A DNA stretch of 64,000 nucleotides from JBBRHQ01 sp963815645 (GTDB taxonomy: Bacteria > Actinomycetota > Thermoleophilia > Solirubrobacterales > 70-9): contig CAWFHL010000004.1 of assembly GCA_963815645.1 (NCBI GenBank), positions 124,001-188,000 of the forward strand, written 5' to 3'. The notes below the pieces were generated by a model. That model saw only the letters and a program-made list of their open reading frames with translations. It did not search any database and was not told the DNA's origin. Positions within the stretch are counted from its first letter, which is position 1, and each line of letters starts with the position of its first letter. Below are positions 54,996 to 63,089 of this stretch, piece by piece. Both the position numbers and the translations under genes were made by a program.

Positions 54996-55493
54996 GCGGG
55001 GACAAGCGCACGGTGGTCTGCCCGGGCAGCTATGACCCGGTCACCAACGGCCATCTCGACATCATCGCCCGCGACGGCACGGGTCTTCGACCGGGTCGTG
55101 GTCGGGGTCGTCAACAACCCGGTGCGCAAGCAGACGACCCTGTTCACGGCCGAGGAGCGCCGCGGGTTCATCGCCGAGGCCACCGCCGAGATCGACAACG
55201 TCGAGGTCGCGGTGTTCGCCGCCCTCCTGGTCGACTTCGCCCGCGACCAGGGTGCAGGGGCGATCGTCAAGGGGCTTCGGGCGATCTCCGACTTCGAGTA
55301 CGAGTTCGAGATGGCCCAGCTGAACCGCAAGCTCGATCCCTCGATCGAGAGCATCTACGTGATCGCCTCACCCGACTACAGCTTTCTCTCCTCCACAGGT
55401 GTGAAGGAGATGGCGACCTTCGGCGGTGACGTCTCCGATCTCGTTCCCCCCTCGGTGGCTGCTGCGCTGGCAGACCGCTTCGGAGACAGGTAG
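54992..55493 (+). CDS. coaD: Phosphopantetheine adenylyltransferase, one frameshift
   Basis: Penultimate step of coenzyme A synthesis. CPGSYDPVTNGHLDII holds the nucleotidyltransferase TxGH motif; after one extra A near 55071 the frame continues as RVFDRVVVGVVNNP, KGLRAISDFEYEFEMAQLNR and YSFLSSTGVKEMATFGGDV (ISSTG loop). Restored length about 166 residues, standard for CoaD. Confidence 0.93.
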
Positions 55494-55553
55494 GGTGATG
55501 GCGATGCCCCGGGTGGGCAAGAGTTTGCAGAAAGCCGAGGAAATCACGGTTTC

Positions 55554-55583
55554 TTTACCGAACACTTCCCTTCCCCGTAGGCT
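55554..55583 (+). promoter_or_regulatory. Promoter of the SepIVA-like gene
   Basis: TTTACC (55554-55559), 18 bases, TAGGCT (55578-55583), twelve bases before the ATG; suggests a nearly leaderless transcript. Confidence 0.4.
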
Positions 55584-55595
55584 TACGACCTGCTG

Positions 55596-56078
55596 ATGGA
55601 CGTTCTGGTCCTCATAGACAAGCTGGACGATCTCGTCCACAACGCCCGGCCTGTTCCTCTGACCGACCAGGTGCGGGTCGATCGTGAGGAGATCTACGAC
55701 CTCCTCGATCAGATGCGGGCGACGATCCCCGAGGAGATCAAGCAGGCCCGCTGGATCGTCAAGGAGCGCCAGGAGATGCTGGCCGAGGCGAAGCGCGAGG
55801 CCGAGCGGGTGGTCCGCGAGGCGCGCGAGCAGCAGGCCCGGCTGATCTCCGACGAGGAAGTGACCAAGCAGGCCGAGCGGGCGGCTGACGAGATCGTCGA
55901 GGACGCCCGGACCCGCGAGCGCGAGATTCGCCTCGGAGCCGAGGATTACGCCGACGAGATCCTCAACACGCTCGAGGTCAACCTGCAGAAGTTCCTCGCC
56001 GCCGTGCAGCGGGGCCGTGACCGGCTCGCCGGACGTGACGAAGAGCAGCAGCCGGTCGAGCTGGAACAGCAGCAGTAG
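55596..56078 (+). CDS. Coiled-coil protein of the SepIVA/Rv2927c kind
   Basis: 160 residues, mostly one long charged coiled coil (about 45-145, rich in Glu, Arg and Ala) after an N-terminal segment MDVLVLIDKLDDLVHNARPVPLTDQVRVD that resembles DivIVA-type N-termini. Mycobacterial Rv2927c (SepIVA), a septum factor, has this organisation and lies close to yceD/rnc/smc. Automated tools may mistake it for an ATP synthase b subunit because of the helix. It is soluble: no membrane segment is visible. Confidence 0.6.
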   Translation: MDVLVLIDKLDDLVHNARPVPLTDQVRVDREEIYDLLDQMRATIPEEIKQARWIVKERQEMLAEAKREAERVVREAREQQARLISDEEVTKQAERAADEIVEDARTREREIRLGAEDYADEILNTLEVNLQKFLAAVQRGRDRLAGRDEEQQPVELEQQQ

Positions 56079-56090
56079 CGCTTGCTTTGG

Positions 56091-56163
56091 GGGCGCCGTG
56101 ACCCCCGCCTCTCTCAAACCGGCTTCGCCGGTTACAAGCCGTTCGGAGGGGGTCACGACGCCC
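56091..56163 (+). terminator. Long nested inverted repeat
   Basis: GGGCGCCGTGACCCCC (56091-56106) pairs with GGGGGTCACGACGCCC (56148-56163), 15 of 16 positions. Inside it ACCGGC-TTC-GCCGGT (56118-56132) is a second perfect hairpin. It follows the SepIVA-like gene and precedes the next by 91 bases, so it may terminate transcription or be a mobile palindrome. The rest of the gap holds nothing recognised. Confidence 0.6.
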
Positions 56164-56254
56164 TCAGCGAGCGTCAGCTGCTGATCCAGCTCGTGGCGGC
56201 CTTAGTCGGCTGGCAATACGCTGCGATCTCGCAAGACTCGCGAGGAGGAGTGGT

Positions 56255-56995
56255 ATGGATGAGCGGTGGTTTTCTGATTCGGAGCTGGGGGAGATGTCCC
56301 GGCCGACCTTGGACCGGGTGATCGAGGCGATCGACGCCGGCGACGCCGAGGAGGCGAAGCGGCTCTGCGAGGAGATGAAGCACGAGTCACAGTTCATGCA
56401 CGACCTGCTCGTGGACGGGATCGCGGGGTTGATCTCCTTCGTCGGGGACCGCCTCGGCGATGACGGGGTCGAGGAGGCCTGGACCTTCAGCCTGGAGCGC
56501 AGCTGGCGCTCACCGGTGGAGGCGATCGACTCGATGGATCGCCGCGAGGTGGCGAAGGCGCTGGCGGCGACCTGGCGGGCTCACTCGACCAGCGGGGTGG
56601 GCCCCGTGCCCGGCGCGTTCGAGATCACCGAGGATGCCGAGAAGCTCGTCTTCACGATGAATCCCTGCGGCTCGGGCCAGCGGCTGTGGCGGATGGGCCG
56701 CTACGGCGAGGGCGGCTGGGGGGTGACCCGATCGGCCCATGACTGGAGCTACGAGCGGGAGGAGTTCCCCCTCTACTGCACCCACTGCGCCTTCATGAAC
56801 GAGACCCTGCCGATCCGCTGGATCGGGCACCCCGTCTACCCGTCCGATCCGCCCGACGACTTCGACCGCGATCCCTGCACCTGGTACTGGTACAAGGACC
56901 CTGCCGACATTCCCGAGCGCCACTGGGAGCGCTACGGGCTGCGCCGCGATCCTGCCGGGTCGAGCGGCAACGGCGCCGATGCCGGCGAAGCCTGA
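56255..56995 (+). CDS. Uncharacterised cysteine-rich protein
   Basis: Not recognised. 246 residues, soluble. Residues 1-110 look alpha-helical and acidic. The C-terminal half has conserved-looking metal-ligand candidates: C138 in NPCGSGQ, C175-x-H177-C178 in LYCTHCAFMNE, H192, C208 in DRDPCTWYWY and H223, with many Trp and Tyr. This could be a metal or haem-type site or an acyl-recognition domain. It overlaps the downstream phosphotransferase by 17 bases, so the two are co-translated, and it is likely to act with that cluster. Confidence 0.7.
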   Translation: MDERWFSDSELGEMSRPTLDRVIEAIDAGDAEEAKRLCEEMKHESQFMHDLLVDGIAGLISFVGDRLGDDGVEEAWTFSLERSWRSPVEAIDSMDRREVAKALAATWRAHSTSGVGPVPGAFEITEDAEKLVFTMNPCGSGQRLWRMGRYGEGGWGVTRSAHDWSYEREEFPLYCTHCAFMNETLPIRWIGHPVYPSDPPDDFDRDPCTWYWYKDPADIPERHWERYGLRRDPAGSSGNGADAGEA

Positions 56996-57968
56996 CCCGG
57001 AGCTGGAGCGCGGCGTCCGAGAAGCGCTCGCCGATCTGGGAGTCGCCGGGGCGGAGCGGGCCGAGCTCAGCGAGATCCCCGGCGGCGCCTCCCGCCAGAC
57101 ATGGCTGATCGAGGCCGCGCCGCAGCGCTTCGTACTCCGTCGCGACCCGCCCGGCGCCGAGTCGCTGGTCTCGCAGGCCGGGGAGTTCCGGCTGATCGGG
57201 CTCGCCCGGGAGGCGGGCGTCCCGGTTCCCGAACCGCTGGCGCTCGAACCGGAGGAAGGCCGGTTCGGCACTGCGGGGATGCTGCTCTCCTTCGTCGCCG
57301 GGGAGTCGGTGGGGCCGCGGGTGCTGCGAAGCGAGGAGTTGGAGGAGGCGCGGGCCGGACTCGTCGCCCAGCTGGGCGAGGCCGCGGCGCGGATTCACTC
57401 GATCGACCTCGACGCTTCGGGCTTGCCGCCTCCGGGTGGCGACCCGGTGATCGCCCAGATCGAGCACTGGGAGGCCGAACTGGAGCGGATCGGCGAGCCC
57501 CTGCCGGTGGTCGAGCTTGGTCTGCGCTGGTTGCGGCTGCACCGGCCCGGCCCGGTCCAGCCGCGAGTGGTTCACGGGGACTTCCGGCTCGGCAACCTGA
57601 TCGTCGACCGGCACGGCCTGGCGGCGGTGATCGACTGGGAGCTGGCCCATAGCGGCGACCCCGCCGAAGACCTTGGCTGGCTCTGCATTCGCTCCTGGCG
57701 CTTCGGGCGCGACGAACATCCGGTGGCCGGAGTGGGCAGCCGCGAGGAGCTGCTCGAAGCCTATGAGGCCGCCGGCGGCGAGCGTCCGGACCCCGAGCGG
57801 CTGCGCTACTGGGAGCTGTTCGGAAACCTCAAGTGGGCGGCGATCTGCGCTCGCCAGGCGGCCGACCACCGCAGCGGCCTGCGACGAAGTCACGAGCTTG
57901 CCTCGCTCGGACGGCGCATATGCGAGCCGGAATGGGACCTGCTCGAGCTGATCGGGGCGGCGGCGTGA
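56979..57968 (+). CDS. Phosphotransferase family protein (APH / ACAD10-like kinase)
   Basis: Protein-kinase-like fold enzyme of the APH family. 329 residues. GGASRQTWLIE (nucleotide loop), catalytic loop VVHGDFRLGNLIVD and metal motif VIDWELAHSGDPAEDLGW are intact. Members of this branch occur beside acyl-CoA dehydrogenases and, as ACAD10/11 fusions, phosphorylate hydroxy fatty acyl substrates. Antibiotic resistance is unlikely. GTGA overlap with the DUF6285 gene. Confidence 0.88.
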   Translation: MPAKPDPELERGVREALADLGVAGAERAELSEIPGGASRQTWLIEAAPQRFVLRRDPPGAESLVSQAGEFRLIGLAREAGVPVPEPLALEPEEGRFGTAGMLLSFVAGESVGPRVLRSEELEEARAGLVAQLGEAAARIHSIDLDASGLPPPGGDPVIAQIEHWEAELERIGEPLPVVELGLRWLRLHRPGPVQPRVVHGDFRLGNLIVDRHGLAAVIDWELAHSGDPAEDLGWLCIRSWRFGRDEHPVAGVGSREELLEAYEAAGGERPDPERLRYWELFGNLKWAAICARQAADHRSGLRRSHELASLGRRICEPEWDLLELIGAAA

Positions 57969-58351
57969 CCCAGGACCGCCCCGAGGCGCCGGAGCTGCTC
58001 GAAGCGCTCGCCGAGTACCTGTTCACAGATGTCCGTGGCGCGGTCCCCCGCGAGGAGCGCTTCCGGGTCCTGGTCGCCGCGAACCTCTGCGCCGTCCTCG
58101 CCCGGGAGTGGCGCGCCGGGGATCAGCCGCTCCGCGAGGACCTGGAGCTGTTCGGCGCGATCCTCGGTGAGCCGCCCGCTCCCGCGCCGGGCCCCGCCGA
58201 GCTCGAAATCGCTGTGCGGGAGGCCGAGGAGACGCTGGTCGAGCGCCTGCGGGGCGGCGCCATGGACGATCGCCTCGACGAGCTCGCCGGGCGCCTTCGC
58301 GACCATGTCCGCCGCAAGCTGGCGATCGCCCGGCCGGGTTACGAGCAATGA
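57965..58351 (+). CDS. DUF6285-type protein
   Basis: 128 residues, all-helical, from GTG. APELLEALAEYLFTDVRGAVPREERFRVLVAANLCAVLARE is the pattern of this family, usually encoded right after a phosphotransferase of the kind seen upstream. Biochemical role unknown; probably an accessory subunit. The C-terminal LAGRLRDHVRRKLAIARPGY is also typical. Confidence 0.75.
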   Translation: MTQDRPEAPELLEALAEYLFTDVRGAVPREERFRVLVAANLCAVLAREWRAGDQPLREDLELFGAILGEPPAPAPGPAELEIAVREAEETLVERLRGGAMDDRLDELAGRLRDHVRRKLAIARPGYEQ

Positions 58352-58369
58352 TCGTGCGCCGGCGCGGGC

Positions 58370-59083
58370 TCAGCGGCCCTGCGAGCCGAGGGTGAAGGTG
58401 TTCAGACCGAAGCCGCCGTCGATCCCGATCGCCTGCCCGGTGAGGAAGCCCGCCTGCTCCGAGGCGAGGTAGGCGGCGAGCGCGGCGATCTCCGCCGGTT
58501 CGGCCATCCGCCCGGCTGGAATCGCCCGGTCGAGCTGATCGAGGATCTCGGCCGGCATTGCCCTCACCTTCTCCGTGGCCACCATCCCCGGCAGGATCGC
58601 GTTGGCGGTGATCCCCCGGCCGGCGTTCTCGGCGGCGATCGTCTTCACCATCCCGATCAGGCCCGCCTTCGAGGCCGAGTAGGCGACCTGGCCGGGGAGG
58701 CCGCCGGTCGCGGCGCCGCTGGAGATCACCACGATCCGCCCCCAGCGGCGCTCGCGCATCCCCGCGAGGCAGGCCTGCACGGCGCGGAAGGCGCCGCTCA
58801 GGTTGACCTCGATGTCGCGGGTCCACTGCTCGGCGCTCATCTTGTGGGCCGGGGCGATCGTGTCGGTGATCGCCGCGTTGGAGACGCAGATGTCGACCTC
58901 TCCGAGATCGGGGAGCGGGTCGGCGGCGAGGTCGACGGTGAGGTCGCAACCGGGGTCTCGATCGAGGGTGATCAGCTCGGCGCCCGCCTCACCGAGTTGC
59001 TCGGCGATCGCAGCGCCGATGCCCCGGGCGGCTCCGGTTATCAGGGCTCGCCGCCCGGTCAGGTCTGGCGCGGCGCCGCTCAC
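58370..59083 (-). CDS. Short-chain dehydrogenase/reductase (3-oxoacyl reductase type)
   Basis: NAD(P)-dependent SDR, 237 residues. TGAARGIGAAIAEQLGEAG is the cofactor loop, NAAI the structural motif, SSGAATGG with catalytic Ser and YSASKAG the YxxxK pair; PGMV follows. FabG-like but the neighbouring crotonase suggests 3-hydroxyacyl-CoA oxidation in a degradative pathway. GTG start overlaps the crotonase stop. Confidence 0.9.
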   Translation of the reverse strand: MSGAAPDLTGRRALITGAARGIGAAIAEQLGEAGAELITLDRDPGCDLTVDLAADPLPDLGEVDICVSNAAITDTIAPAHKMSAEQWTRDIEVNLSGAFRAVQACLAGMRERRWGRIVVISSGAATGGLPGQVAYSASKAGLIGMVKTIAAENAGRGITANAILPGMVATEKVRAMPAEILDQLDRAIPAGRMAEPAEIAALAAYLASEQAGFLTGQAIGIDGGFGLNTFTLGSQGR

Positions 59084-59889
59084 AGCTCGGTCCGGTGCTC
59101 GCCGGCCCGGCCGGCGTCGCTCTTCTCGTAGAAGCGGCCCAGCAGCTCCAGGGTCTCCGCCGGGTCGGCGCAGGTGTAGGCGTTCCAGGCCTCGTTTCGG
59201 AGCTGCTCGTCGAGCGGCCGGCCGATCGTGTCGAGGATCGTCTGCTTGGCCGAGCGCACCGCGCGCTGCGAGTTGCGGAGGATCTGCGCGGCCACCGCTC
59301 TCGGCCTCCTCGATCAGGCGATCGTGGGGGACGACCTTGGTCACCAGGCCCCAGCTCAGGGCCTGCTCGGCGTCGACCGGCTCGGCGGTCAGCAGCATGT
59401 GCGAGGCGACGCCCGTGCCGCAGGCGTTGACCAGCCGGACGAGGCCGCCGTCGCCGTGGTGGAAGCCGCGCCGGGCCTCGAAGGAGCCGAACATCGCCCG
59501 CTCGGAGGCGATCCGGATGTCGCAGGCGAGGGCGGTCTCGAGGCCGCCGGCGAGGGCCCAGCCGTTGACCGCGGCGATGATCGGCTTGTAGATCCGGTGC
59601 ATGCCCGCGGGTGAAGCCGTTGAGGCCGAGCTCGACGATCTCGCGGATCTCCGCCGGCCTGGCGCTCTCCATGATCGGCGGGATGTAGGTCTTCAGGTCG
59701 GCGCCGGCGCAGAACGCCTCGCCGGCCCCGGTGAGGATCGCGACGTCGACCGCGTCGTCGTCGCGGAAGTCCGCCCAGGTCTCGATCATCAGCCGGTGCA
59801 CGTCGGGGTCGATCGCGTTCCGCGCCTCCGGGCCGGTTGATCGTCACGTAGGCGATCCGCTCGCGCTTCTCGTAGAGCACCTTCGACAT
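59080..59889 (-). CDS. Enoyl-CoA hydratase/isomerase (crotonase), three frameshifts
   Basis: Crotonase-fold enzyme, about 268 residues when restored. Parts: VLYEKRERIAYVTINRP; DVHRLMIETWADFRDDD and LTGAGEAFCAGADLKTY (oxyanion loop); then IIAAVNGWALAGGLETALACDIRIASE with GSFEARRG; and the tail LGRFYEKSDAGRAGEHRTEL. Extra single bases near 59830, 59605 and 59300 break the frame. AAAGGAG lies before the ATG and TAGCAT further up. Forms an operon with the downstream SDR. Confidence 0.86.
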
Positions 59890-59919
59890 CCGCCGCTCCT
59901 TTTCCTCGGGAGGCCGATG

Positions 59920-60290
59920 CTATGCGCTGAGCAGGGAGCCGACCTCGGCGGCGATCTCGGCTTCCTCGCGGGCGACTTGAAGCCAGGTCCCGCGGATCAC
60001 GTTCTCCAGCAGAGCCGCAGGAATCGCACCTCCAGCTCGCTACGCGTGAAGTCGGGCTCGCGCATGGCGTCGATCGCCGCGCGCAGGCGACGGACGCCGC
60101 GCCGGCCCCGGGAGCGCTGTGGCAACTCGTCGATCGCGCTCAGGTCGAAGACGCGCAGGACCTCGGCTTCCCGGCCACGTCGATCCTGGCGCCGTCTTCC
60201 CGCAGCAATCCCCACAGCGCTGCCGCGGAGCGGTGAGGGAGCCGGCGATCTTCCGGTCCGGGCATTGATGGGTGGGTTCCGGCCAGCATT
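59920..60290 (-). pseudogene. Deletion-scarred AbiEi/DUF559-type gene (copy 2)
   Basis: Minus-strand fragments of the same family as the relic at 16.8-17.6 kb: PHRSAAALWGLLREDGARI, then VFDLSAIDELPQRSRGRRGVRRL, TRSELEVRFLRLC, and directly ENVIRGTWLQVAREEAE ending at a TAG at 59920. The N-terminal winged-helix part and the whole nuclease core between LRLC and ENVIRGTW (VELDG region) are missing. These internal deletions cannot be read errors, so this is a true relic. Confidence 0.7.
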
Positions 60291-60309
60291 TCGTCGTTTC
60301 CCACCCATC
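60267..60309 (+). repeat. Inverted repeat, 10-bp perfect arms
   Basis: GATGGGTGGG (60267-60276) and CCCACCCATC (60300-60309), 23-base loop, just upstream (minus strand sense) of the second DUF559 relic. Confidence 0.6.
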
Positions 60310-60340
60310 GGCGGTCACCGGGCCAGGGTGGCGGGATGAG

Positions 60341-60367
60341 GCTCGCCTTTGGCGCCCGAAGTTGCTC
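60341..60367 (-). repeat. Weak third copy of the ku/DUF559 element
   Basis: Minus strand reads GAGCAACTTCGGGCGCC then AAAGGCGAGC: the GCAACTT arm and a CGCC-AAA-GGCG palindrome in the same layout as elements A and B, again upstream of a DUF559 relic. Confidence 0.4.
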
Positions 60368-60371
60368 TGGA

Positions 60372-60402
60372 CCTTCACGGCCCCGTCAAATGTCCGTGAA
60401 GG
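60372..60402 (+). repeat. Inverted repeat, 9-bp perfect arms
   Basis: CCTTCACGG (60372-60380) and CCGTGAAGG (60394-60402), 13-base loop, between the DUF559 relic and the convergent-facing methyltransferase end. Confidence 0.6.
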
Positions 60403-60431
60403 GCGGGTGCCCGGGCGCCGGGGTCGCCGCC

Positions 60432-60976
60432 CTACTCGTAGACGGCACGGATCACGGCCAGGTCGTCGGCCTCCCAGACGACCTCGCCGTCGCACCACTC
60501 GGCCAGGTCGGCGGCGGAGTCCGGGAAGTCGTGGGCCGGGTCGATCGGGGTCACCTGCCGCTCGGCTTTGACCACGTCGCCGATCACCAAGCGCTCGCGA
60601 CTGCTCCCGGACACGCCGGAACAGGGTTCGCTTCGCCTCGTCGTCGAGGTGGTGGACCGAGAGGACGGAGATCGACCAGGTCCCAGGGGCCGTCGGGAAG
60701 GGGATCCTCCATCCGCGCCAGCTGGACGTCGTCGTAGGTCTCCCGGGCCCGGAAGACCATCTCCGGGCTCGAGTCGAGACCGATCACCCAGGCGTCGGGG
60801 AAGGTCTCCAGAAGGCGGTCGGTGGTCTCGCCGGTCCCCATTCCCAGCTCCAGCACCCGGTCGGGCGGGAAGGGGATCGCCGCCACCGCCTCGCGCTGGA
60901 GTTCGTCGTATCGGGGGACCTCGGCGCGGATCCGCTCCAGGTAGGTCTCCGGTTTCCAGTGGAACTGGGCGTTCAT
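60432..60976 (-). CDS. SAM-dependent methyltransferase, two frameshifts
   Basis: Class I methyltransferase, about 180 residues. MNAQFHWKPETYLERIRAEVP opens it; motif I is VLELGMGTGETTDRLL, then VIGLDSSPEMVFRAR. Breaks near 60660 and 60605; between them SVLSVHHLDDEAKRTLFRRV (motif IV region) lies in another frame, and the end is RLVIGDVVKAERQVTPIDP to VIRAVYE. Substrate unknown; resembles small-molecule methyltransferases. ATG at 60976 is divergent from yceD with a 47-base gap. Confidence 0.8.
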
Positions 60977-61023
60977 GGCTAATCTCGAAAGGGCGCCCAT
61001 CGTAGTCGGCTCCGGCGCCGCGG

Positions 61024-61541
61024 ATGACAGCCCAGCCCAAGACGACCTTCGACCTCGCCAGCCTGCAGCTCTCACACGGCGAGGGGCGCTCGGTCGAGCT
61101 CCCCGTCGCGGATCGGCGAGCTCGAGGTCGGCGGTCAGGTCTACCGCGCGATGCCCGATCCGGCTTGCTGCCCGCCTCGACGTCTCCCGCACCCGCACCG
61201 GGCACGCGATGCGGCTGCGCTTCGACCTCGGTCTGGAGGGCCCCTGCATGCGCTGCCTCGAGCCGGCGAGCCTGGATATGGCGATCGACGCGCGCGAGGT
61301 CGATCAGCCCGGCGACGAGGAGCTGCTCAGCCCTTACGTCAGCGAGGGTGAGCTCGACATCGGCCACTGGGCCCACGACGCGGTCGCCCTGGCGATGCCC
61401 GAGCGCGTCCTCTGCCGTCCCGATTGCGCCGGACTCTGCCCGGTCTGCGGGGTCTCGCTGAACGACGCCGATCCGGCCGAGCACGAGCACGGTGGCGGCG
61501 TCGATCCGCGCTGGGCGAAGCTGCGCGAGCTCGATCTCTGA
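61024..61541 (+). CDS. yceD: YceD/DUF177 family protein, two frameshifts
   Basis: DUF177 protein, almost always next to rpmF; linked to 23S rRNA accumulation in E. coli and plants. TTFDLASLQLSHGEGRSVELPV at the start; extra bases near 61107 and 61166 break the frame; then LEGPCMRCLEPASLDM, and the zinc-like cluster CRPDCAGLCPVCG with DPRWAKLRELDL at the end. Restored length about 171 residues. First gene of the rpmF-plsX-acpP-rnc-smc run. Confidence 0.88.
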
Positions 61542-61566
61542 TCGGGCACCGCTGATGCCCGGCAGC

Positions 61567-61572
61567 TACCAT
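61567..61572 (+). promoter_or_regulatory. -10 box of rpmF (leaderless type)
   Basis: TACCAT ten bases before the rpmF ATG, identical to the rpmB box and spacing within one base. Confidence 0.4.
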
Positions 61573-61582
61573 GTCCGCCCCG

Positions 61583-61795
61583 ATGGCGGTACCGAAGAAG
61601 AGAACCTCGCGCACCCGGCGCGACAAGCGGCGCGCCAACCACACCGCGTCCAAGCCGCGCCTCAACGAGTGCCCGCGCTGCCACAGCCCGCGGCTTCCCC
61701 ACCGCGTCTGCCCCACCTGCGGCACCTACGCGGGGCGTGAGGTGATCACGCACACGATCGCCGAGCCCCCCGCGGCTCCCAGCTCGGAGGAGTAG
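61583..61795 (+). CDS. rpmF: Ribosomal protein L32
   Basis: 70-residue large-subunit protein from ATG 61583: MAVPKKRTSRTRRDKRRANH is the canonical L32 start. Two CxxC pairs, CPRC and CPTC, bind zinc. An ATG twelve bases upstream is not family-like. Its TAG shares a base with the plsX GTG. Confidence 0.96.
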   Translation: MAVPKKRTSRTRRDKRRANHTASKPRLNECPRCHSPRLPHRVCPTCGTYAGREVITHTIAEPPAAPSSEE

Positions 61796-62826
61796 TGCCC
61801 GAGCAGGCCGGCGTCACCGTGGCCCTCGATGGCTTCGGGGCCGAGCAGGGCTTCGACGTACTCGCCGAGGGCGCCAGGCTCGCAGCCGCAGACGGGATCG
61901 GGGTGCGCGTCTTCGGCCCCCCGGCGGAGCTCTCGCTCGACCTGGTCGAGGGGATCGAGGTGATCGCGACCAGCGAGTGGGTCTCCAACCGAGGACGACC
62001 CGGTGAAGGCCGTGCGCTCCCGCGAAGGCGCCTCGATCGTCCGCGCCGCCGCCGACGTCGCCGGCGGGGGCAGCGACGCCCTGGCCAGCGTCGGCTCGAC
62101 CGGCGCCGCGATGGCCGCCGCCACCTTCGGCCTGCGGCGCCTGCACGGGGTGCAGCGCCCGGCGCTCGCCGTGCGGGTGCCGGTGCCGGGCAAGCCCGTC
62201 CTCTTCCTCGATGTCGGCGCCAACGTCGTCGTCCGCCCTCAGCACCTGGTCCAGTTCGCCTTCCTCGGCGCCGCCTTCAGCGAGGCGGTGCTGGGCGTCG
62301 AGCGGCCCCGGGTCGGGCTGCTCTCCGTCGGCGAGGAGGCGGGCAAGGGCTCATCCGACGTGGTCGACGGCCCACGACCTCCTCAGCAAGGCTCACGGGA
62401 TCGACTTCATCGGCAACGTCGAGGGTCGCGACATCCCTGAGGGAGCCGCGGACGTGATCGTCACCGACGGGTTCACCGGCAACATCTCGCTGAAGCTGAT
62501 GGAGGGCACGGCGAGGACGGTGACCGCGGCGATCCGCGATGCGGCCCGCTCGAACCCGATGGCCGCGGCCGGCGGCCTGCTGATGCGCCAGGCGCTGGCC
62601 GAGGTGCGACGCGAGCTCGACCCCGACACCACCGGTGGCGCGATCCTCCTCGGCCTGCGCCGGATCGCGGTCGTCGGGCACGGCAGCTCAGGCCCCGAGG
62701 GGGTCGCGAACGTCGATACGCCTCGCCGCCCGCAGCGTCGAGGTGCGGGCGATCGAGCAGACCTCGGCGCTGCTCGAGCAGGGCGGTGCGACCCGGGGCG
62801 CCCTCGCCGGCGAGGTGCCGGCGTGA
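61795..62826 (+). CDS. plsX: PlsX, acyl-ACP:phosphate acyltransferase, three frameshifts
   Basis: Makes acyl phosphate for phospholipid synthesis. GTG start; VTVALDGFGAEQGFDVLAEGA, VRSREGASIVRAAADVAGG, VSVGSTGAAMAAATF-like ASVGSTGAAMAAATFGLRR, FLDVGANV, DVIVTDGFTGNISLKLMEG and GGAILLGLRRIAVVGHG. One extra base each near 61990 (C), 62371 (G) and 62707 (T). Restored length about 343 residues, normal. Confidence 0.92.
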
Positions 62827-62839
62827 TAGGAAGTCGGAG

Positions 62840-63085
62840 ATGACTCGCGAGGAAGTCATGGCGCTGGTCCGCGAGCACCTGGCGGAGGAGCTCGAGCTGG
62901 ACATCGAGCGGATCACCGCGGAGTCGCGCTTCAAGGAGGACCTCGACGCCGACTCGCTCGACCTCTACGAGCTGGTGATGGAGCTCGAGGATCGCTACGG
63001 GGTCTCGGTGCCCGAGGAGGACGCGGCGCGGATCAAGACCGTAGGCGACGCGGTCGACTTCGTCGTCCAGCACGCTCCCGCCTAG
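62840..63085 (+). CDS. acpP: Acyl carrier protein
   Basis: 81-residue acidic carrier. LDADSLDLYELVMELED contains the phosphopantetheine serine (S39). Ends with VVQHAPA. ATG at 62840 has GGA upstream; 14 bases after plsX. Confidence 0.95.
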   Translation: MTREEVMALVREHLAEELELDIERITAESRFKEDLDADSLDLYELVMELEDRYGVSVPEEDAARIKTVGDAVDFVVQHAPA

Positions 63086-63089
63086 GGCT

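Noticed and set aside
55596..56078. ATP synthase subunit b
   Set aside because: No membrane helix and no other atp genes; N-terminus and location match the SepIVA-like septum protein.
56979..57968. Aminoglycoside resistance kinase
   Set aside because: Though of APH fold, the gene pairs with a DUF6285 gene and lies among acyl-CoA genes, which points to metabolism.
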